A DNA stretch of 64,000 bases, from NCBI RefSeq assembly GCF_900078305.2, contig NZ_LT546028.1, positions 484,948 to 548,947 of the forward strand, written 5' to 3'. The DNA comes from Corynebacterium bouchesdurhonense (GTDB lineage Bacteria; Actinomycetota; Actinomycetes; Mycobacteriales; Mycobacteriaceae). Below, in pieces: positions 24,419 to 33,775 of this stretch. A program made the translations under genes and the position numbers. Each line of letters starts with the position of its first letter. Within the stretch, counting starts at the first letter, position 1. Under the pieces are notes generated by a model. The model saw only the letters and a program-made list of their open reading frames with translations, was not told the origin of the DNA and did not search any database.

Positions 24419-26431
24419 ATGCCCGCCGACAACGCCCCCGCCGCTTCCTCCGAAGAATCGAAGTCCAAGCCCCTCCACGACGCGATCCTCCGCGTCCTGG
24501 ATAAGGCCAAGGTGCCGCTTTCCGTGTCGAAGATCCAGGATGGCGTGAATGCGAACAGCCCTGGCGCGCAGTACTCCTACCAGACGGTGCGTAATGCCGT
24601 CATCCACGATCTCGAGGCGCAGGTGGAGAGCCTGACCCGCGCCCAGCTCGAAGAGCACGTGGGCCGCGATATGGCCGACGCCGCGTACCCGCGGGAGAGC
24701 GCGGGCAGGCCTATTAAAGACTTCTACCGGCTGAAGCCGACGCACCACGACAAGGTGAAGAACGCCACGCAGGCGGCGCGGCGCTTCAAACAGACCGGCT
24801 TCATCGACCAGAACTCCATCTTCGAGGACGCCGGCAGCATGGACGGGCTGTGGAGCGCGGACAACTTCGCCCGCGTGGCGGACGTGCTGGCCACCCCGGA
24901 CCTCGCGGAAGCCAAGTCGCTGCCCAAGGCGTTGGTGGCGGCGGTGTCGGATGCCCCAGTGGAAACCCGCCAGCTGATGGCGGAGTTGTACCTGCTCTAC
25001 CTCCTCCCGCTGAACCACATTGCCAAGGCCGGCAAGCTGGATGCCGTGACGCAGCTCCTCCCGGCGATGGAGGACGCTGACGCTGCGCCCAGCGCGCTGC
25101 CGGTCGAGCTGGATCGCCGGTTGGAAGATTCCGGCGCGCTGACCAACTTTCCCAACTACGGCTCGAGCAGGATCGAGAGCCTGAGATACCTCGCGGAGCT
25201 CGGCCGAAAGTTCGCCCAGTTGAGCGGGGAGGAGCGCCGGGAGGCGCTGGAGCCGGAGAACATCGAGGCGACGCTGCGGGGCGACATCTTCAAAGGCGGC
25301 CTGCCCTCGCACAGGGCCCCGGCCATGGTCCGGGCGCTGCAGTTCCTCTTCGCGCCGGAGGTATTCCCGCCGGTGGTGGACGGGGACGATTTGAAGAGCA
25401 TCCTCGGCTCCTACCCCGAATACCAGGACGAGCTGGACAGCGCTGCGTCGGCGCAGTTCCAGGTGGGCCAGCTCCGCAGGATCCTGCGCGCTGAGACGAA
25501 TGAACCGGACTTCGAGTTCGAGCTAGACAAGTCGACAGAGCCGCAGAAGCCAGTGGTCACGTTCACGCAAGGGGAAGCCAACAGAATGCATGTCAGCTCC
25601 GGCTGGCTGGCAACGGTTGCGGACCTGTTGACGTCGAAGAAGCAAATCATCTTCGACGGTCCTCCCGGCACCGGCAAGACCTACCTGGCCAACCGCGTCG
25701 CGAAGAAGCTCGTGGGGCCAGAGAAGCCAGAGAACATGCGCATCGTGCAGTTCCACCCCTCGTACGGCTACGAGGACTTCTTTGAGGGCTACCGGCCACG
25801 CAAGGGCAGCCACACCGGCGCCCTGGAGATGGAGCTCACCCCGGGCCCGCTGCGCGAGCTCGCCCGGCGGGCCAGCACGAAGCCGGACGAGGACTTCGTG
25901 CTGATCCTCGACGAAATGAACCGCGGCAACCTGCCGCGCATCTTCGGCGAGCTGTACTACCTGCTCGAGCACCGCGATGAGAAGGTGCCGCTGATGTACA
26001 GCCCGGAGTCCGAGTTCACCCTCCCCGGCAACCTCTACATCATCGGCACGATGAACAGCGCGGACCACTCTGTCACCGAGGTCGACGCGGCGCTGCGCCG
26101 CCGCTTCGCCATTTTCCCGCTCAACCCGCTGGAGGAGCCGACCAGCGACATCCTGCAGAAGTGGTCCGAGACGCACACCTCCTACGCCCGCCTGCCGCAG
26201 ATCTGGAGCCAACTTAATGACGAGCTGCGGCGCCTTGGCGTGCAGGTGGACCAGCTCCTCGGCCCGTCCTACTTCCTCGGTGGTCCCGCGAAGAACCAGG
26301 CGGACGTGAAGAAAATCTGGGACTACGAGATCACGCCGCAGCTGCGCGCCTTGTTCCCGGGGGAACCCGAGAAGGTAGCCCAGCTCACCCTGGCCGCCAT
26401 CGAGGCCAAGCTGGATCAGGACGCGCGCTAG
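24419..26431 (+). CDS. mcrB: McrB-type GTPase/AAA+ subunit of a type IV restriction system
   Basis: A 670-residue protein. Residues about 17-95 look like a winged-helix (mrr-N-like) domain: LHDAILRVLDKAKVPLSVSKI, then YQTVRNAVIHDLE. A long helical region precedes the AAA+ motor. Walker A is FDGPPGTGKTYLANR (about 413), Walker B FVLILDEMNRGNLPRIFGELYYLLE (about 492), the McrB signature IIGTMNSADHSVTEVD (about 540), and the Arg-rich sensor AALRRRFAIFPL. McrB uses GTP to power cleavage of modified DNA by McrC, encoded next (1-bp gap). The target modification cannot be told from the sequence; the DNA-recognition domain differs from E. coli McrB. Confidence 0.88.
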   Translation: MPADNAPAASSEESKSKPLHDAILRVLDKAKVPLSVSKIQDGVNANSPGAQYSYQTVRNAVIHDLEAQVESLTRAQLEEHVGRDMADAAYPRESAGRPIKDFYRLKPTHHDKVKNATQAARRFKQTGFIDQNSIFEDAGSMDGLWSADNFARVADVLATPDLAEAKSLPKALVAAVSDAPVETRQLMAELYLLYLLPLNHIAKAGKLDAVTQLLPAMEDADAAPSALPVELDRRLEDSGALTNFPNYGSSRIESLRYLAELGRKFAQLSGEERREALEPENIEATLRGDIFKGGLPSHRAPAMVRALQFLFAPEVFPPVVDGDDLKSILGSYPEYQDELDSAASAQFQVGQLRRILRAETNEPDFEFELDKSTEPQKPVVTFTQGEANRMHVSSGWLATVADLLTSKKQIIFDGPPGTGKTYLANRVAKKLVGPEKPENMRIVQFHPSYGYEDFFEGYRPRKGSHTGALEMELTPGPLRELARRASTKPDEDFVLILDEMNRGNLPRIFGELYYLLEHRDEKVPLMYSPESEFTLPGNLYIIGTMNSADHSVTEVDAALRRRFAIFPLNPLEEPTSDILQKWSETHTSYARLPQIWSQLNDELRRLGVQVDQLLGPSYFLGGPAKNQADVKKIWDYEITPQLRALFPGEPEKVAQLTLAAIEAKLDQDAR

Positions 26432-26432
26432 C

Positions 26433-27659
26433 GTGCACCGGACCTTCAGGCTCACCGAGGCCTCCGACACGCAGTGCGAGATCACCCCGGCGACCGCGGC
26501 GTGGCTCAACAGCCTCGGCCACGCCTCGGCAAGGCCGCTGGCAAACGGCCAGTTCTTGGTCAACCCGGGCAACGTGTGCGGCATCTTCGGCAACGGCGAC
26601 GCCACCTTTGAGGTGGCGCCGAAGACTACGGTGCGCAACCTCCTCGAGCTGGTGCTCTACGCCCGCACGGGCCTGAGCTGGGACCCAGGAACCGTGCAGG
26701 TGGAGCACGACTCGGTGCCGCTGCTCATGGCCGGGTACCTCGACCAGGTGGTCACGGAAGCACTGAGCGCTGGCGTGCTCAAGGGTTACGTTGCGGTGGA
26801 CGAGACCTCGCGGTACATGCGCGGCCGGCTGCGCTTCGAGGATCAGCTCGCGCGCCGCTTCATGCAGCCGTACCCGTTGGAGGTGCAGACTACGGATCTC
26901 TCCCCGAACATCGCGGAGAACCAAATCCTTGCCGCGGCGCTCCAGGCCATGCTGCGGGTGGTGGTCTCCGAGATGGACAAGCGGGCGGAGCGTGAGGTGA
27001 TGGTGGGGCGGCTGAGGAGGAGCGTCGCAAAGCTAGGCCCCCAAACCCCGATCCACGGCCGCATCCCAACCTGGACGCGCACCGTGCGCAACCGCCACTA
27101 CTGGGAGGCGCTGGCGGTGGCGGAGCTGATCCTAGAGGGCGAGGGCCAGGCGCTGGCGGTCGGGAGCCGCGAGGGTGCAGGCGTGATCATCCAGACGTGG
27201 CGCATCTACGAGGCCGCGGTGGCCCGCGCGATGGCTGAGAAGACCGACCCGGCACTGGATACCGTGAGCGCGCAGTACGTGGAGCCGCTCGCGTCCAACC
27301 GTGCGGACCGCACCATCCGGCCGGACATTGTGGCGAGGTACCCGCACGGGCAGCTGTTGGTGATGGACACCAAGTTCAAGGACAAGGAGCCGCAGCAGGC
27401 GGACCTGTACCAATCCATCACCTACTCCCGCGTGCTCGGGGTGGAGGAAGTGGTGCTGCTGTACGCGGGGGAGCGGGACCCGGCGCACCCGGTGCGCTAC
27501 GTCATCCGCCAGCCGGAGCACTTCGCTGGCACGCCGCGCGAGTCCCGCTGCGTGGTCACGGTGGAGTACCTGAACCTGGACCAGGATCTGGACGGCATCA
27601 AGCGGGACGTGTGGGAGCTGGTGGACAAGTACGACACTGCGGGGGCATCTCCTGAATAA
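26433..27659 (+). CDS. mcrC: McrC-type nuclease subunit
   Basis: A 408-residue protein from GTG 26433, immediately after the mcrB stop. The N-terminal half has the McrC pattern NPGNVCGIFGNGDATFEVAPKT and YVAVDETSRYMRGRLRFEDQLAR. The C-terminal nuclease core shows the PD-(D/E)xK arrangement RTIRPDIVARYPHGQLLVMDTKFKDKE (about residues 290-316), with Asp in RPDI, Asp-Thr-Lys as the D-x-K pair. Catalytic residues appear intact. With mcrB it forms a complete two-gene system, probably acting on modified incoming DNA. Confidence 0.88.
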   Translation: MHRTFRLTEASDTQCEITPATAAWLNSLGHASARPLANGQFLVNPGNVCGIFGNGDATFEVAPKTTVRNLLELVLYARTGLSWDPGTVQVEHDSVPLLMAGYLDQVVTEALSAGVLKGYVAVDETSRYMRGRLRFEDQLARRFMQPYPLEVQTTDLSPNIAENQILAAALQAMLRVVVSEMDKRAEREVMVGRLRRSVAKLGPQTPIHGRIPTWTRTVRNRHYWEALAVAELILEGEGQALAVGSREGAGVIIQTWRIYEAAVARAMAEKTDPALDTVSAQYVEPLASNRADRTIRPDIVARYPHGQLLVMDTKFKDKEPQQADLYQSITYSRVLGVEEVVLLYAGERDPAHPVRYVIRQPEHFAGTPRESRCVVTVEYLNLDQDLDGIKRDVWELVDKYDTAGASPE

Positions 27660-27670
27660 ATCAGGGCGCA

Positions 27671-27691
27671 GCGGAACATTTCCGCTAAGCT
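27671..27691 (+). promoter_or_regulatory. trp promoter with overlapping palindrome
   Basis: GCGGAA-CAT-TTCCGC (27671-27685) is a perfect inverted repeat directly before a TAAGCT -10 element (27686-27691). Transcription would start close to the leader-peptide GTG at 27700. The palindrome occupies the -35/spacer region, as expected of an operator. Confidence 0.55.
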
Positions 27692-27699
27692 ATTGCTTT

Positions 27700-27741
27700 G
27701 TGACGTTTCCGACTTCTCCCAAGTGGTGGTGGCTCGCCTAA
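27700..27741 (+). CDS. trpL: trp leader peptide
   Basis: A 13-residue ORF, MTFPTSPKWWWLA, with three consecutive Trp codons just before the stop. The start is GTG, with no ribosome-binding site and a -10 element 8 nt upstream, so it is probably translated leaderless. It precedes mutually exclusive hairpins and trpE, the classic arrangement for attenuation by charged tRNA-Trp. Confidence 0.88.
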   Translation: MTFPTSPKWWWLA

Positions 27742-27754
27742 CTGGCGCGCCACC
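27728..27754 (+). promoter_or_regulatory. trp leader hairpin over the Trp codons
   Basis: GGTGGCTCGCC pairs with GGCGCGCCACC (one mismatch) around the loop TAACT. It overlaps the Trp codons and the stop of trpL, as expected for the first hairpin of an attenuator. Confidence 0.75.
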
Positions 27755-27764
27755 CAGAAGTCCC

Positions 27765-27803
27765 GGCCCGCCAGCTTGCACCCCAAGCGCCGCGGGCCTT
27801 TGC
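27765..27803 (+). terminator. trp attenuator terminator
   Basis: GGCCCGC pairs with GCGGGCC around an inner GCTTG/CAAGC stem, followed by TTTGCT. It lies 24 bp after the leader stop and 50 bp before trpE, so it can end transcription before the operon. Confidence 0.75.
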
Positions 27804-27854
27804 TCTAAGTACCCCGGTGCGCACGAACTCAAGCACGAACTCAAGGAAGTACCG

Positions 27855-29429
27855 ATGAGCACATCCCCACCACGCTTCACCCGCCAAGAGGTGCGCTACC
27901 ACGCGGACGCCTCCCGCCTCTTCGAGCACCTGGGCGGCACCGACCCGGCGGTGGCCACCGACTCGGTGCTGCTGGAATCCGCGGACATCACCACCAAGTC
28001 CGGCCTCCAATCCGTCGCCGTGCTCCGGGCGTCGCTGCGCGTGACGTGCGACGGTAACCGCGTGGCGGTCGAGCCGTTGACCGAGTCCGGCCGCGTGCTC
28101 GCCGCCCAGGTGGCCGAGCAGTTGGGGCAGTACGCCGCCGGCGGTGGCGTGTACGAGTTCCCCCGCGCGGGCGCGGAGGACGAGCGCGAGCGGCTCACGG
28201 CGCCCTCGACCGTGGAGGTGCTGCGCGCCCTGACCACCCGCACGGACTACGGCAATGCGGACTTCCCAATGCTCGCCGGCGGGTTCGCCTTCGACTACGT
28301 GGGCACGTTCGAGGACCTACCGGCAGTGGCGGAAGGCCCCAACACCTACCCGGACTTCCAGTTTGTGCTGGCCGAGGTGCTGTTGCGCGTCGACCACCAG
28401 GCGCAGACCGCGTACCTGGCCGGCGTGGACGCCGCGGGCGAGGGCATCGACCTCTCCGAGCTGGCGGCGAAGGTGGACGGCGCGGATTTCGGGGCGGGCG
28501 CCGCCGGCGGGCCGGCGGCCGAGCCTCAAGAGCCGGGGCGCGGGCTGCGGGTGCGCGCGGACGTGTCGGATGCGCAGTTCCGGGGGGACGTGGAGAAGCT
28601 GCAGGGCTCCGTTGAGAACGGGGACATCTATCAGGTGGTGCCGTCGAGAAGCTTCAGCGCGCCGTGCGCAGACGCGTTCGCGGCGTACGAGCGGCTGCGC
28701 GAGACCAACCCCTCGCCCTACATGTTCTACCTGCGCGGGCTGGACCGGGCGGGAGAGGCGTACGAGCTGTTCGGCGCCTCGCCGGAGTCCAACCTGAAGT
28801 TCGACGCGACAACCCGAGAGGCGCAGCTGTACCCGATTGCGGGCACGCGGCCGCGCGGGCTGAACCCGGACGGCACGGTCAACCACGAGCTGGACACCCG
28901 CATGGAGCTGCAGCTGCGCACCGACGCGAAAGAGGTGGCGGAGCACACGATGCTGGTGGATCTGGCGCGCAACGACCTCGCCCGAGTGGCCGCCCCCGGC
29001 ACCAGGCAGGTGCGCGAGCTGCTGCAGGTGGACCGCTACTCGCGCGTCATGCACCTGGTCTCTCGCGTGACGGCGACGCTGGCGGGGGACCTCGACGCGC
29101 TGGACGCGTACCGCGCCTGCATGAACATGGGCACGCTCACCGGCGCGCCGAAGCTGCGGGCGACCGAGCTGCTGCGCGAGGTGGAGGGCGCGCGCCGCGG
29201 CTCCTACGGCGGGGCGGTGGGCTACCTCACCGGCTCGGGCGAATTTGACACCTGCATTGTGATCCGCTCGGCCTATGTTTCACGTGAAACGGCGGTGGTG
29301 CAGGCGGGCGCGGGCGTGGTGCGGGACTCGGACCCGCAGGCGGAGGCGGACGAGACCCTGCACAAGGCCTACGCCGTGCTGTCCGCGCTGGCGCTCGCCG
29401 AGGGCGCAACCCTGGAGGTGGAGAAGTGA
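27855..29429 (+). CDS. trpE: Anthranilate synthase component I
   Basis: A 524-residue enzyme converting chorismate to anthranilate with TrpG. The feedback-site motif is LLESADI near residue 38, seen as VLLESADITTKSGLQS. The chorismate-binding core includes NGDIYQVVPSRSFSAP, PSPYMFYLRG, PIAGTRPRGLNPDGTVNHELD, HTMLVDLARNDLARVAAPG, GTLTGAPKLRATELL and RRGSYGGAVGYLTGSGEFDTCIVIRSA. All expected catalytic segments are present. ATG 27855 follows AAGGAAG. A parS palindrome near codon 475 encodes VSRET. The gene is first in trpEGDCBA and controlled by the attenuator; trpG overlaps its stop by 4 bp. Confidence 0.96.
   Translation: MSTSPPRFTRQEVRYHADASRLFEHLGGTDPAVATDSVLLESADITTKSGLQSVAVLRASLRVTCDGNRVAVEPLTESGRVLAAQVAEQLGQYAAGGGVYEFPRAGAEDERERLTAPSTVEVLRALTTRTDYGNADFPMLAGGFAFDYVGTFEDLPAVAEGPNTYPDFQFVLAEVLLRVDHQAQTAYLAGVDAAGEGIDLSELAAKVDGADFGAGAAGGPAAEPQEPGRGLRVRADVSDAQFRGDVEKLQGSVENGDIYQVVPSRSFSAPCADAFAAYERLRETNPSPYMFYLRGLDRAGEAYELFGASPESNLKFDATTREAQLYPIAGTRPRGLNPDGTVNHELDTRMELQLRTDAKEVAEHTMLVDLARNDLARVAAPGTRQVRELLQVDRYSRVMHLVSRVTATLAGDLDALDAYRACMNMGTLTGAPKLRATELLREVEGARRGSYGGAVGYLTGSGEFDTCIVIRSAYVSRETAVVQAGAGVVRDSDPQAEADETLHKAYAVLSALALAEGATLEVEK
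29277..29290. other. parS: parS site 2
   Basis: Perfect GTTTCACGTGAAAC within trpE, about 28.6 kb from the origin cluster, read as VSRET. Confidence 0.93.
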
Positions 29430-30067
29430 TTGTACTGCTAGATAACCAGGACTCGTTTGTGTACAACCTGGTGGACGCGCTGGTGGGGCAGGTGGACCAG
29501 GAGATGGTGGTGTACAGAAACACCGTCTCCGCCGCCACGGTGCTGGGCGAGGATGGCGGCGAGGCCCCGGACCTGATCGTCCTCTCGCCCGGCCCCGGGT
29601 ACCCCGCCGATGCCGGCTGCATGATGGAGGTGATCGAGCGGGCCCAAGGCCGCATCCCCATCCTGGGCATCTGCCTGGGCTACCAAGCGCTGATCGAGCA
29701 CTTTGGCGGACAGGTGCAGCCGTGCGGCCCGGAGCACGGGACCTCCGTTGGCATGGAGCTGTCCGACGCCGGGGTGGAAAGCGGCCTCTTCCAGGGGTTC
29801 ACCACCGGCGGCGCCCCCGGCGACGAGGGACGCACCGTGCCTGTGGCCCGCTACCACTCCCTGGGCGCCACCGCCGCGCCCGCCGGTGTCCGGGCGCTTG
29901 CGTGGACGCCCACGCGCATCGGCGACGTGATCATGGCCGCCGAGAGCGAGGACGGCATGTCCCTCGGCCTCCAGTTCCACCCCGAATCCATCCTCACGCC
30001 GTGCGGCCCGCTGCTGCTCGAGCGCTGCGTGAACCACCTGCTTGCGAAAGGAGCCACCCATGGCTAG
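29426..30067 (+). CDS. trpG: Anthranilate synthase component II, glutamine amidotransferase
   Basis: A 213-residue class I amidotransferase that supplies ammonia to TrpE. It starts with IVLLDNQDSFVYNLVDALVG. The oxyanion/glycine loop is LSPGPGYPADAG, the nucleophile elbow GICLGYQALIEHFGG (Cys about residue 78), and the catalytic His-Glu pair is in GLQFHPESILTP. It overlaps trpE by 4 bp and trpD by 8 bp, so translation is coupled along the operon. Confidence 0.96.
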   Translation: MIVLLDNQDSFVYNLVDALVGQVDQEMVVYRNTVSAATVLGEDGGEAPDLIVLSPGPGYPADAGCMMEVIERAQGRIPILGICLGYQALIEHFGGQVQPCGPEHGTSVGMELSDAGVESGLFQGFTTGGAPGDEGRTVPVARYHSLGATAAPAGVRALAWTPTRIGDVIMAAESEDGMSLGLQFHPESILTPCGPLLLERCVNHLLAKGATHG

Positions 30068-31088
30068 CGATACATCCCTCGAGGTCTTCCGGCGGTTCCT
30101 GGACAACCGCCAGCCCACCGTGGAGGAGGCCGTGGAGGCCTTCACCCCCCTGACAGTGGGCGACTACGACGACGTGCACATCGCCGCGCTCCTGGCCACC
30201 ATCCGCACCCGCGGCGAGACGTTCCAAGACATCGCCGGCGCCGCGCGCGCGTTCCTGGCCGCCGGACGCCCGTTCCCGGTGACGGGGGAGGGGATCATGG
30301 ACACGGCCGGCACCGGCGGCGACGGCGCCAACACCATCAACATCACCACCGCGGCCTCGCTGACCGCGGCCGCCGGCGGGGTGAAGATGGTCAAGCACGG
30401 CAACCGCTCGGTGTCGTCCAAATCCGGCTCCGCCGACGTGCTCGAGGCGCTGAACATTCCGCTGGACCTGGACCCCGAGCGCGCCGTGCGGCAGTTCCAG
30501 GAATCCAACTTCACGTTCCTCTTCGCCCCCGCGTATAACCCGGCAATCGCGCACGTGCAGCCGGTGCGCAAGTCCCTCGGCGTGCCCACCCTGTTTAACA
30601 CCCTGGGCCCGCTGCTCTCGCCCGGGCGCCCCGAGTACCAGATCATGGGCATTGCCAACCCGGCCCAGGGCCAGATGATCGCGGAGACGATGCGCGAGCT
30701 CGGCCGCGGCCGCGCCATGGTGGTGCACGGCGCCGGCACGGACGAGATCGCGGTGCACGGCGAGACCCAGATCTGGGAGCTGGACCGGGAGGGCCAGATC
30801 ACCTACTACACCGTCACGCCGGAGGAGCTCGGCGTAACCCGCCACTCCCTGGAGGACCTGCGCGGCGGCGACGGGGAAGAAAACGCCGCCATGCTGCGCG
30901 CTACCTTCGCCGGCGAGGGCCCCGCCGCGCACCGCGACGCCGTGGCGCTCTCCGCGGGCGCGATGTTCTACCTGTACGGCGTCAGCGACACCATCGCGGA
31001 GGGGGCCGCGCACGCGAGCGCATTGCTTACCGACGGCACCGTCCAGCGCTGGTTGGCCACTCACGAGGAGGCGGATTACAGTGCCTAA
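30060..31088 (+). CDS. trpD: Anthranilate phosphoribosyltransferase
   Basis: A 342-residue enzyme joining anthranilate and PRPP. The glycine-rich PRPP loop is DTAGTGGDGANTINITTAASL, followed by KHGNRSVSSKSGSADVLEAL and FLFAPAYNPAIAHVQPVRKSLGVPTLFNTLGPLL, all hallmarks of the family. ATG 30060 has AAAGGAG seven bases upstream; a longer in-frame start exists but is unlikely. It overlaps trpC by 8 bp. Confidence 0.96.
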   Translation: MASDTSLEVFRRFLDNRQPTVEEAVEAFTPLTVGDYDDVHIAALLATIRTRGETFQDIAGAARAFLAAGRPFPVTGEGIMDTAGTGGDGANTINITTAASLTAAAGGVKMVKHGNRSVSSKSGSADVLEALNIPLDLDPERAVRQFQESNFTFLFAPAYNPAIAHVQPVRKSLGVPTLFNTLGPLLSPGRPEYQIMGIANPAQGQMIAETMRELGRGRAMVVHGAGTDEIAVHGETQIWELDREGQITYYTVTPEELGVTRHSLEDLRGGDGEENAAMLRATFAGEGPAAHRDAVALSAGAMFYLYGVSDTIAEGAAHASALLTDGTVQRWLATHEEADYSA

Positions 31089-32502
31089 CCCGAGCCCGCT
31101 GCCCACGGTGCTGGAGGGGATCGTCGAGGGCCGTAAACGTCACCTTGACGGAATCCGCCAACGCCTGGCACACGTGGATTTTGGCACATTACCTAAATCG
31201 GAGCGCTCCCTCTACGCCTCCCTGAGGCGGGAGGGGACCGGCTACATCATGGAGTGCAAGTCCGCCTCGCCCTCCCTCGGCACCATCCGCGAGCACTACG
31301 AGCCGGGCGCCATCGCCAGCGTCTACTCCCGCTACGCCGCCGGCATTTCCGTGCTGTGCGAGCCCGACCGCTTCGGCGGAGACTACGACCACCTGGCCAC
31401 AGTGGCCGCCACCACGCACTTGCCGGTGCTGTGCAAGGACTTCATCATCGACGAGGTGCAGATCTACGCCGCCCGCTATTACGGCGCGGACGCGGTGCTC
31501 CTCATGCTCTCCGTACTCGACGACGCGGAGTACGCACGCCTGGCCGAGCTCGCCACCTCGCTGGGGATGGACATCCTCACCGAGGTGATCGACGAGGAGG
31601 AGGCGGAACGCGCCACCCGCCTCGGCGCGAAGATCTTTGGCGTGAACCACCGCAACCTCCACGACCTGAGCATTGACCTCGGGCGCTCGGGGCGCCTCGC
31701 CCGGCTCGCCCCGGCGGACGCGGTGGTGGTGGCCGAGTCCGGTATCCGCGACGTACAGACGGTGCGCCGCCTCGCCGGCCACGCCGACGCGTTCCTGGTG
31801 GGCTCGCAACTGACCAGCCAGCCGGACATCGACCGCGCCGCGCGCGACCTGGTCTACGGGCCGAACAAGGTGTGCGGCCTCACCGAGTGGTCCGCCGCGC
31901 AGGCCGCCAAGGCCGCGGGCGCGCGCTACGGCGGCCTCATCTTCGAGGAGGCCAGCCCGCGCAATGTTTCACGTGAAACGGCGCGCGACATCATCGCCCA
32001 CGAGCCGGGCCTGGACTACGTGGCGGTGTCGCGGCGCGCCGCGGGCTACGCGGAACTCGTGCTCGAGGGCGTCACGGCCGTGCAGGTACACGCGCCGTAC
32101 CAGGGTTCCGTGGAGGCGGAACTCGGACTCATCCAGCGGGTTCGTGCGGAGGTGGGGGAGAACATCCAAGTCTGGCGCGCCATCTCCATGACCACCGCGG
32201 CGGGCCCGGAGGTCGCGTCCGCGATCGCGGACGCGGTTGACATGCTCGTGCTGGACGCCCACCAAGGTGGCTCGGGGGAGGGCTTTGACTGGGCGGGGAT
32301 CCCGGGCGTCGTCAAGCACAAAGCTCTCCTTGCGGGAGGCATCGGACCCGGCAACATGCGAGACGCGCTCGCCACCGGCTGCGCGGGCGTGGACCTGAAC
32401 TCGGGCGTGGAGTACGCACCGGGGCGCAAAGACGCGGCGGCCATCCGGCGCGCGTTCACCATCATCGGCAACTACCACCATGAAGGAGACCACAGTGAGT
32501 GA
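31081..32502 (+). CDS. trpC: Indole-3-glycerol-phosphate synthase / phosphoribosylanthranilate isomerase fusion
   Basis: A 473-residue bifunctional protein (trpC and trpF activities), from GTG 31081. The synthase half (about 1-260) has [68 protein letters not shown] and VVAESGIRD. The isomerase half (about 262-473) starts [27 protein letters not shown] and contains [19 protein letters not shown] and [15 protein letters not shown]. The fusion order is the same as in E. coli and C. glutamicum. A parS palindrome lies at the start of the isomerase half. The trpB start overlaps its end. Confidence 0.95.
   Translation: MPNPSPLPTVLEGIVEGRKRHLDGIRQRLAHVDFGTLPKSERSLYASLRREGTGYIMECKSASPSLGTIREHYEPGAIASVYSRYAAGISVLCEPDRFGGDYDHLATVAATTHLPVLCKDFIIDEVQIYAARYYGADAVLLMLSVLDDAEYARLAELATSLGMDILTEVIDEEEAERATRLGAKIFGVNHRNLHDLSIDLGRSGRLARLAPADAVVVAESGIRDVQTVRRLAGHADAFLVGSQLTSQPDIDRAARDLVYGPNKVCGLTEWSAAQAAKAAGARYGGLIFEEASPRNVSRETARDIIAHEPGLDYVAVSRRAAGYAELVLEGVTAVQVHAPYQGSVEAELGLIQRVRAEVGENIQVWRAISMTTAAGPEVASAIADAVDMLVLDAHQGGSGEGFDWAGIPGVVKHKALLAGGIGPGNMRDALATGCAGVDLNSGVEYAPGRKDAAAIRRAFTIIGNYHHEGDHSE
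31966..31979. other. parS: parS site 3
   Basis: Perfect GTTTCACGTGAAAC inside trpC, in the isomerase half, read as VSRET. Confidence 0.93.
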
Positions 32503-33775
32503 CAACAAAGCGGGCGGGTCGACCTTGCTGCCCGCGTACTACGGGGAGTTCGGCGGGCAATTCGTGGCCGAATCGCTGCTACCGGCGCTGGACCAGCTGG
32601 AGCGCGCATTTGTGGACGCGCTCGAGGACCCCGAGTTCATGGAGGAGTACCGCGGCCTCCTGCGCGACTACCTCGGCAGACCGACGCCCCTTACCGAGTG
32701 CCGGAACCTGCCTCTGGACGGCGCCAACGCGCGCATCTTTCTCAAGCGCGAGGACCTGGTGCACGGCGGCGCCCACAAGACCAACCAGGTGATTGGCCAG
32801 GCGCTTCTGGCTAAGCGGATGGGCAAGACCCGCATCATCGCCGAGACCGGCGCTGGCCAGCACGGCACCGCCACCGCGCTCGCCTGCGCACTGCTGGGCC
32901 TGGAATGCGTGATCTACATGGGCAAGGTGGACATGGCCCGCCAGGAGCCCAACGTGTACCGCATGCGCCTGATGGGCGCTGAGGTGGTGGGCGTGGAGTC
33001 CGGCGCGGGCACCCTGAAGGACGCGGTGAACGAGGCGCTGCGGGACTGGACGGCCACGTTCCACGAGTCCCACTACCTGCTCGGCACCGCCGCCGGCCCG
33101 CACCCCTTTCCCAAGATTGTCAAAGAGTTCCACCGGGTGATCTCCACCGAGGCGCGCGCCCAGATGCTCGAACGCATCGGCGCCCTACCCGACGTGGTGG
33201 TGGCGTGCGTGGGCGGCGGCTCCAACGCCATCGGCATGTTCGCTGACTTCATCGACGACGAGAGCGTGGAGCTGGTGGGCGCCGAGCCGGGCGGGGAAGG
33301 CTTCGGCGTGGGCAAGCACGGCGCCGCCATCGCCGCGGGCACCGTGGGCATCCTCCACGGCACCCGCTCCTACCTCATGCGCGACGCGGACGGCCAGGTG
33401 GAGGAGTCTTACTCCATCTCCGCCGGCCTTGATTACCCGGCGGTGGGCCCGGAGCACGCGCACCTGGCCAAGTCCGGGCGTGCCCAGTACGTCCCCGTGA
33501 CGGACGAGGACGCGCTGCGCGCCTTCCAGCTCTTGTCGCGCCACGAGGGCATCATCCCCGCCCTCGAGTCCTCGCACGCCCTGGCCTACGCGCTGCGCCG
33601 CGCCGCCGAGCACCCGCGGGACGCGGAGCCGCTGCACATCCTCGTCTCCCTGTCCGGCCGCGGCGACAAGGATGTCGCGCACGTGCGCGCAACCCTGGAC
33701 GAGCACGCCGACTGGGTGATCGACACCGCCACCGAACACGCCGGCACCGCCACCGAACACGCCGAGGAGAAGTAA
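32495..33775 (+). CDS. trpB: Tryptophan synthase beta chain
   Basis: A 426-residue PLP enzyme condensing indole and serine. It has [21 protein letters not shown], the PLP lysine in [36 protein letters not shown], and the phosphate-binding [14 protein letters not shown]. Start GTG 32495 follows AAGGAG by 6 nt; the in-frame ATG at 32480 lies before that site. The C-terminus carries an imperfect repeat, [13 protein letters not shown], absent from typical TrpB and probably disordered. trpA begins immediately after the stop. Confidence 0.96.
   Translation: MSDNKAGGSTLLPAYYGEFGGQFVAESLLPALDQLERAFVDALEDPEFMEEYRGLLRDYLGRPTPLTECRNLPLDGANARIFLKREDLVHGGAHKTNQVIGQALLAKRMGKTRIIAETGAGQHGTATALACALLGLECVIYMGKVDMARQEPNVYRMRLMGAEVVGVESGAGTLKDAVNEALRDWTATFHESHYLLGTAAGPHPFPKIVKEFHRVISTEARAQMLERIGALPDVVVACVGGGSNAIGMFADFIDDESVELVGAEPGGEGFGVGKHGAAIAAGTVGILHGTRSYLMRDADGQVEESYSISAGLDYPAVGPEHAHLAKSGRAQYVPVTDEDALRAFQLLSRHEGIIPALESSHALAYALRRAAEHPRDAEPLHILVSLSGRGDKDVAHVRATLDEHADWVIDTATEHAGTATEHAEEK

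Noticed and set aside
31024..31036. GCTTACCGACGGC in trpD as a motif copy
   Set aside because: Three or more differences and no matching flanks.
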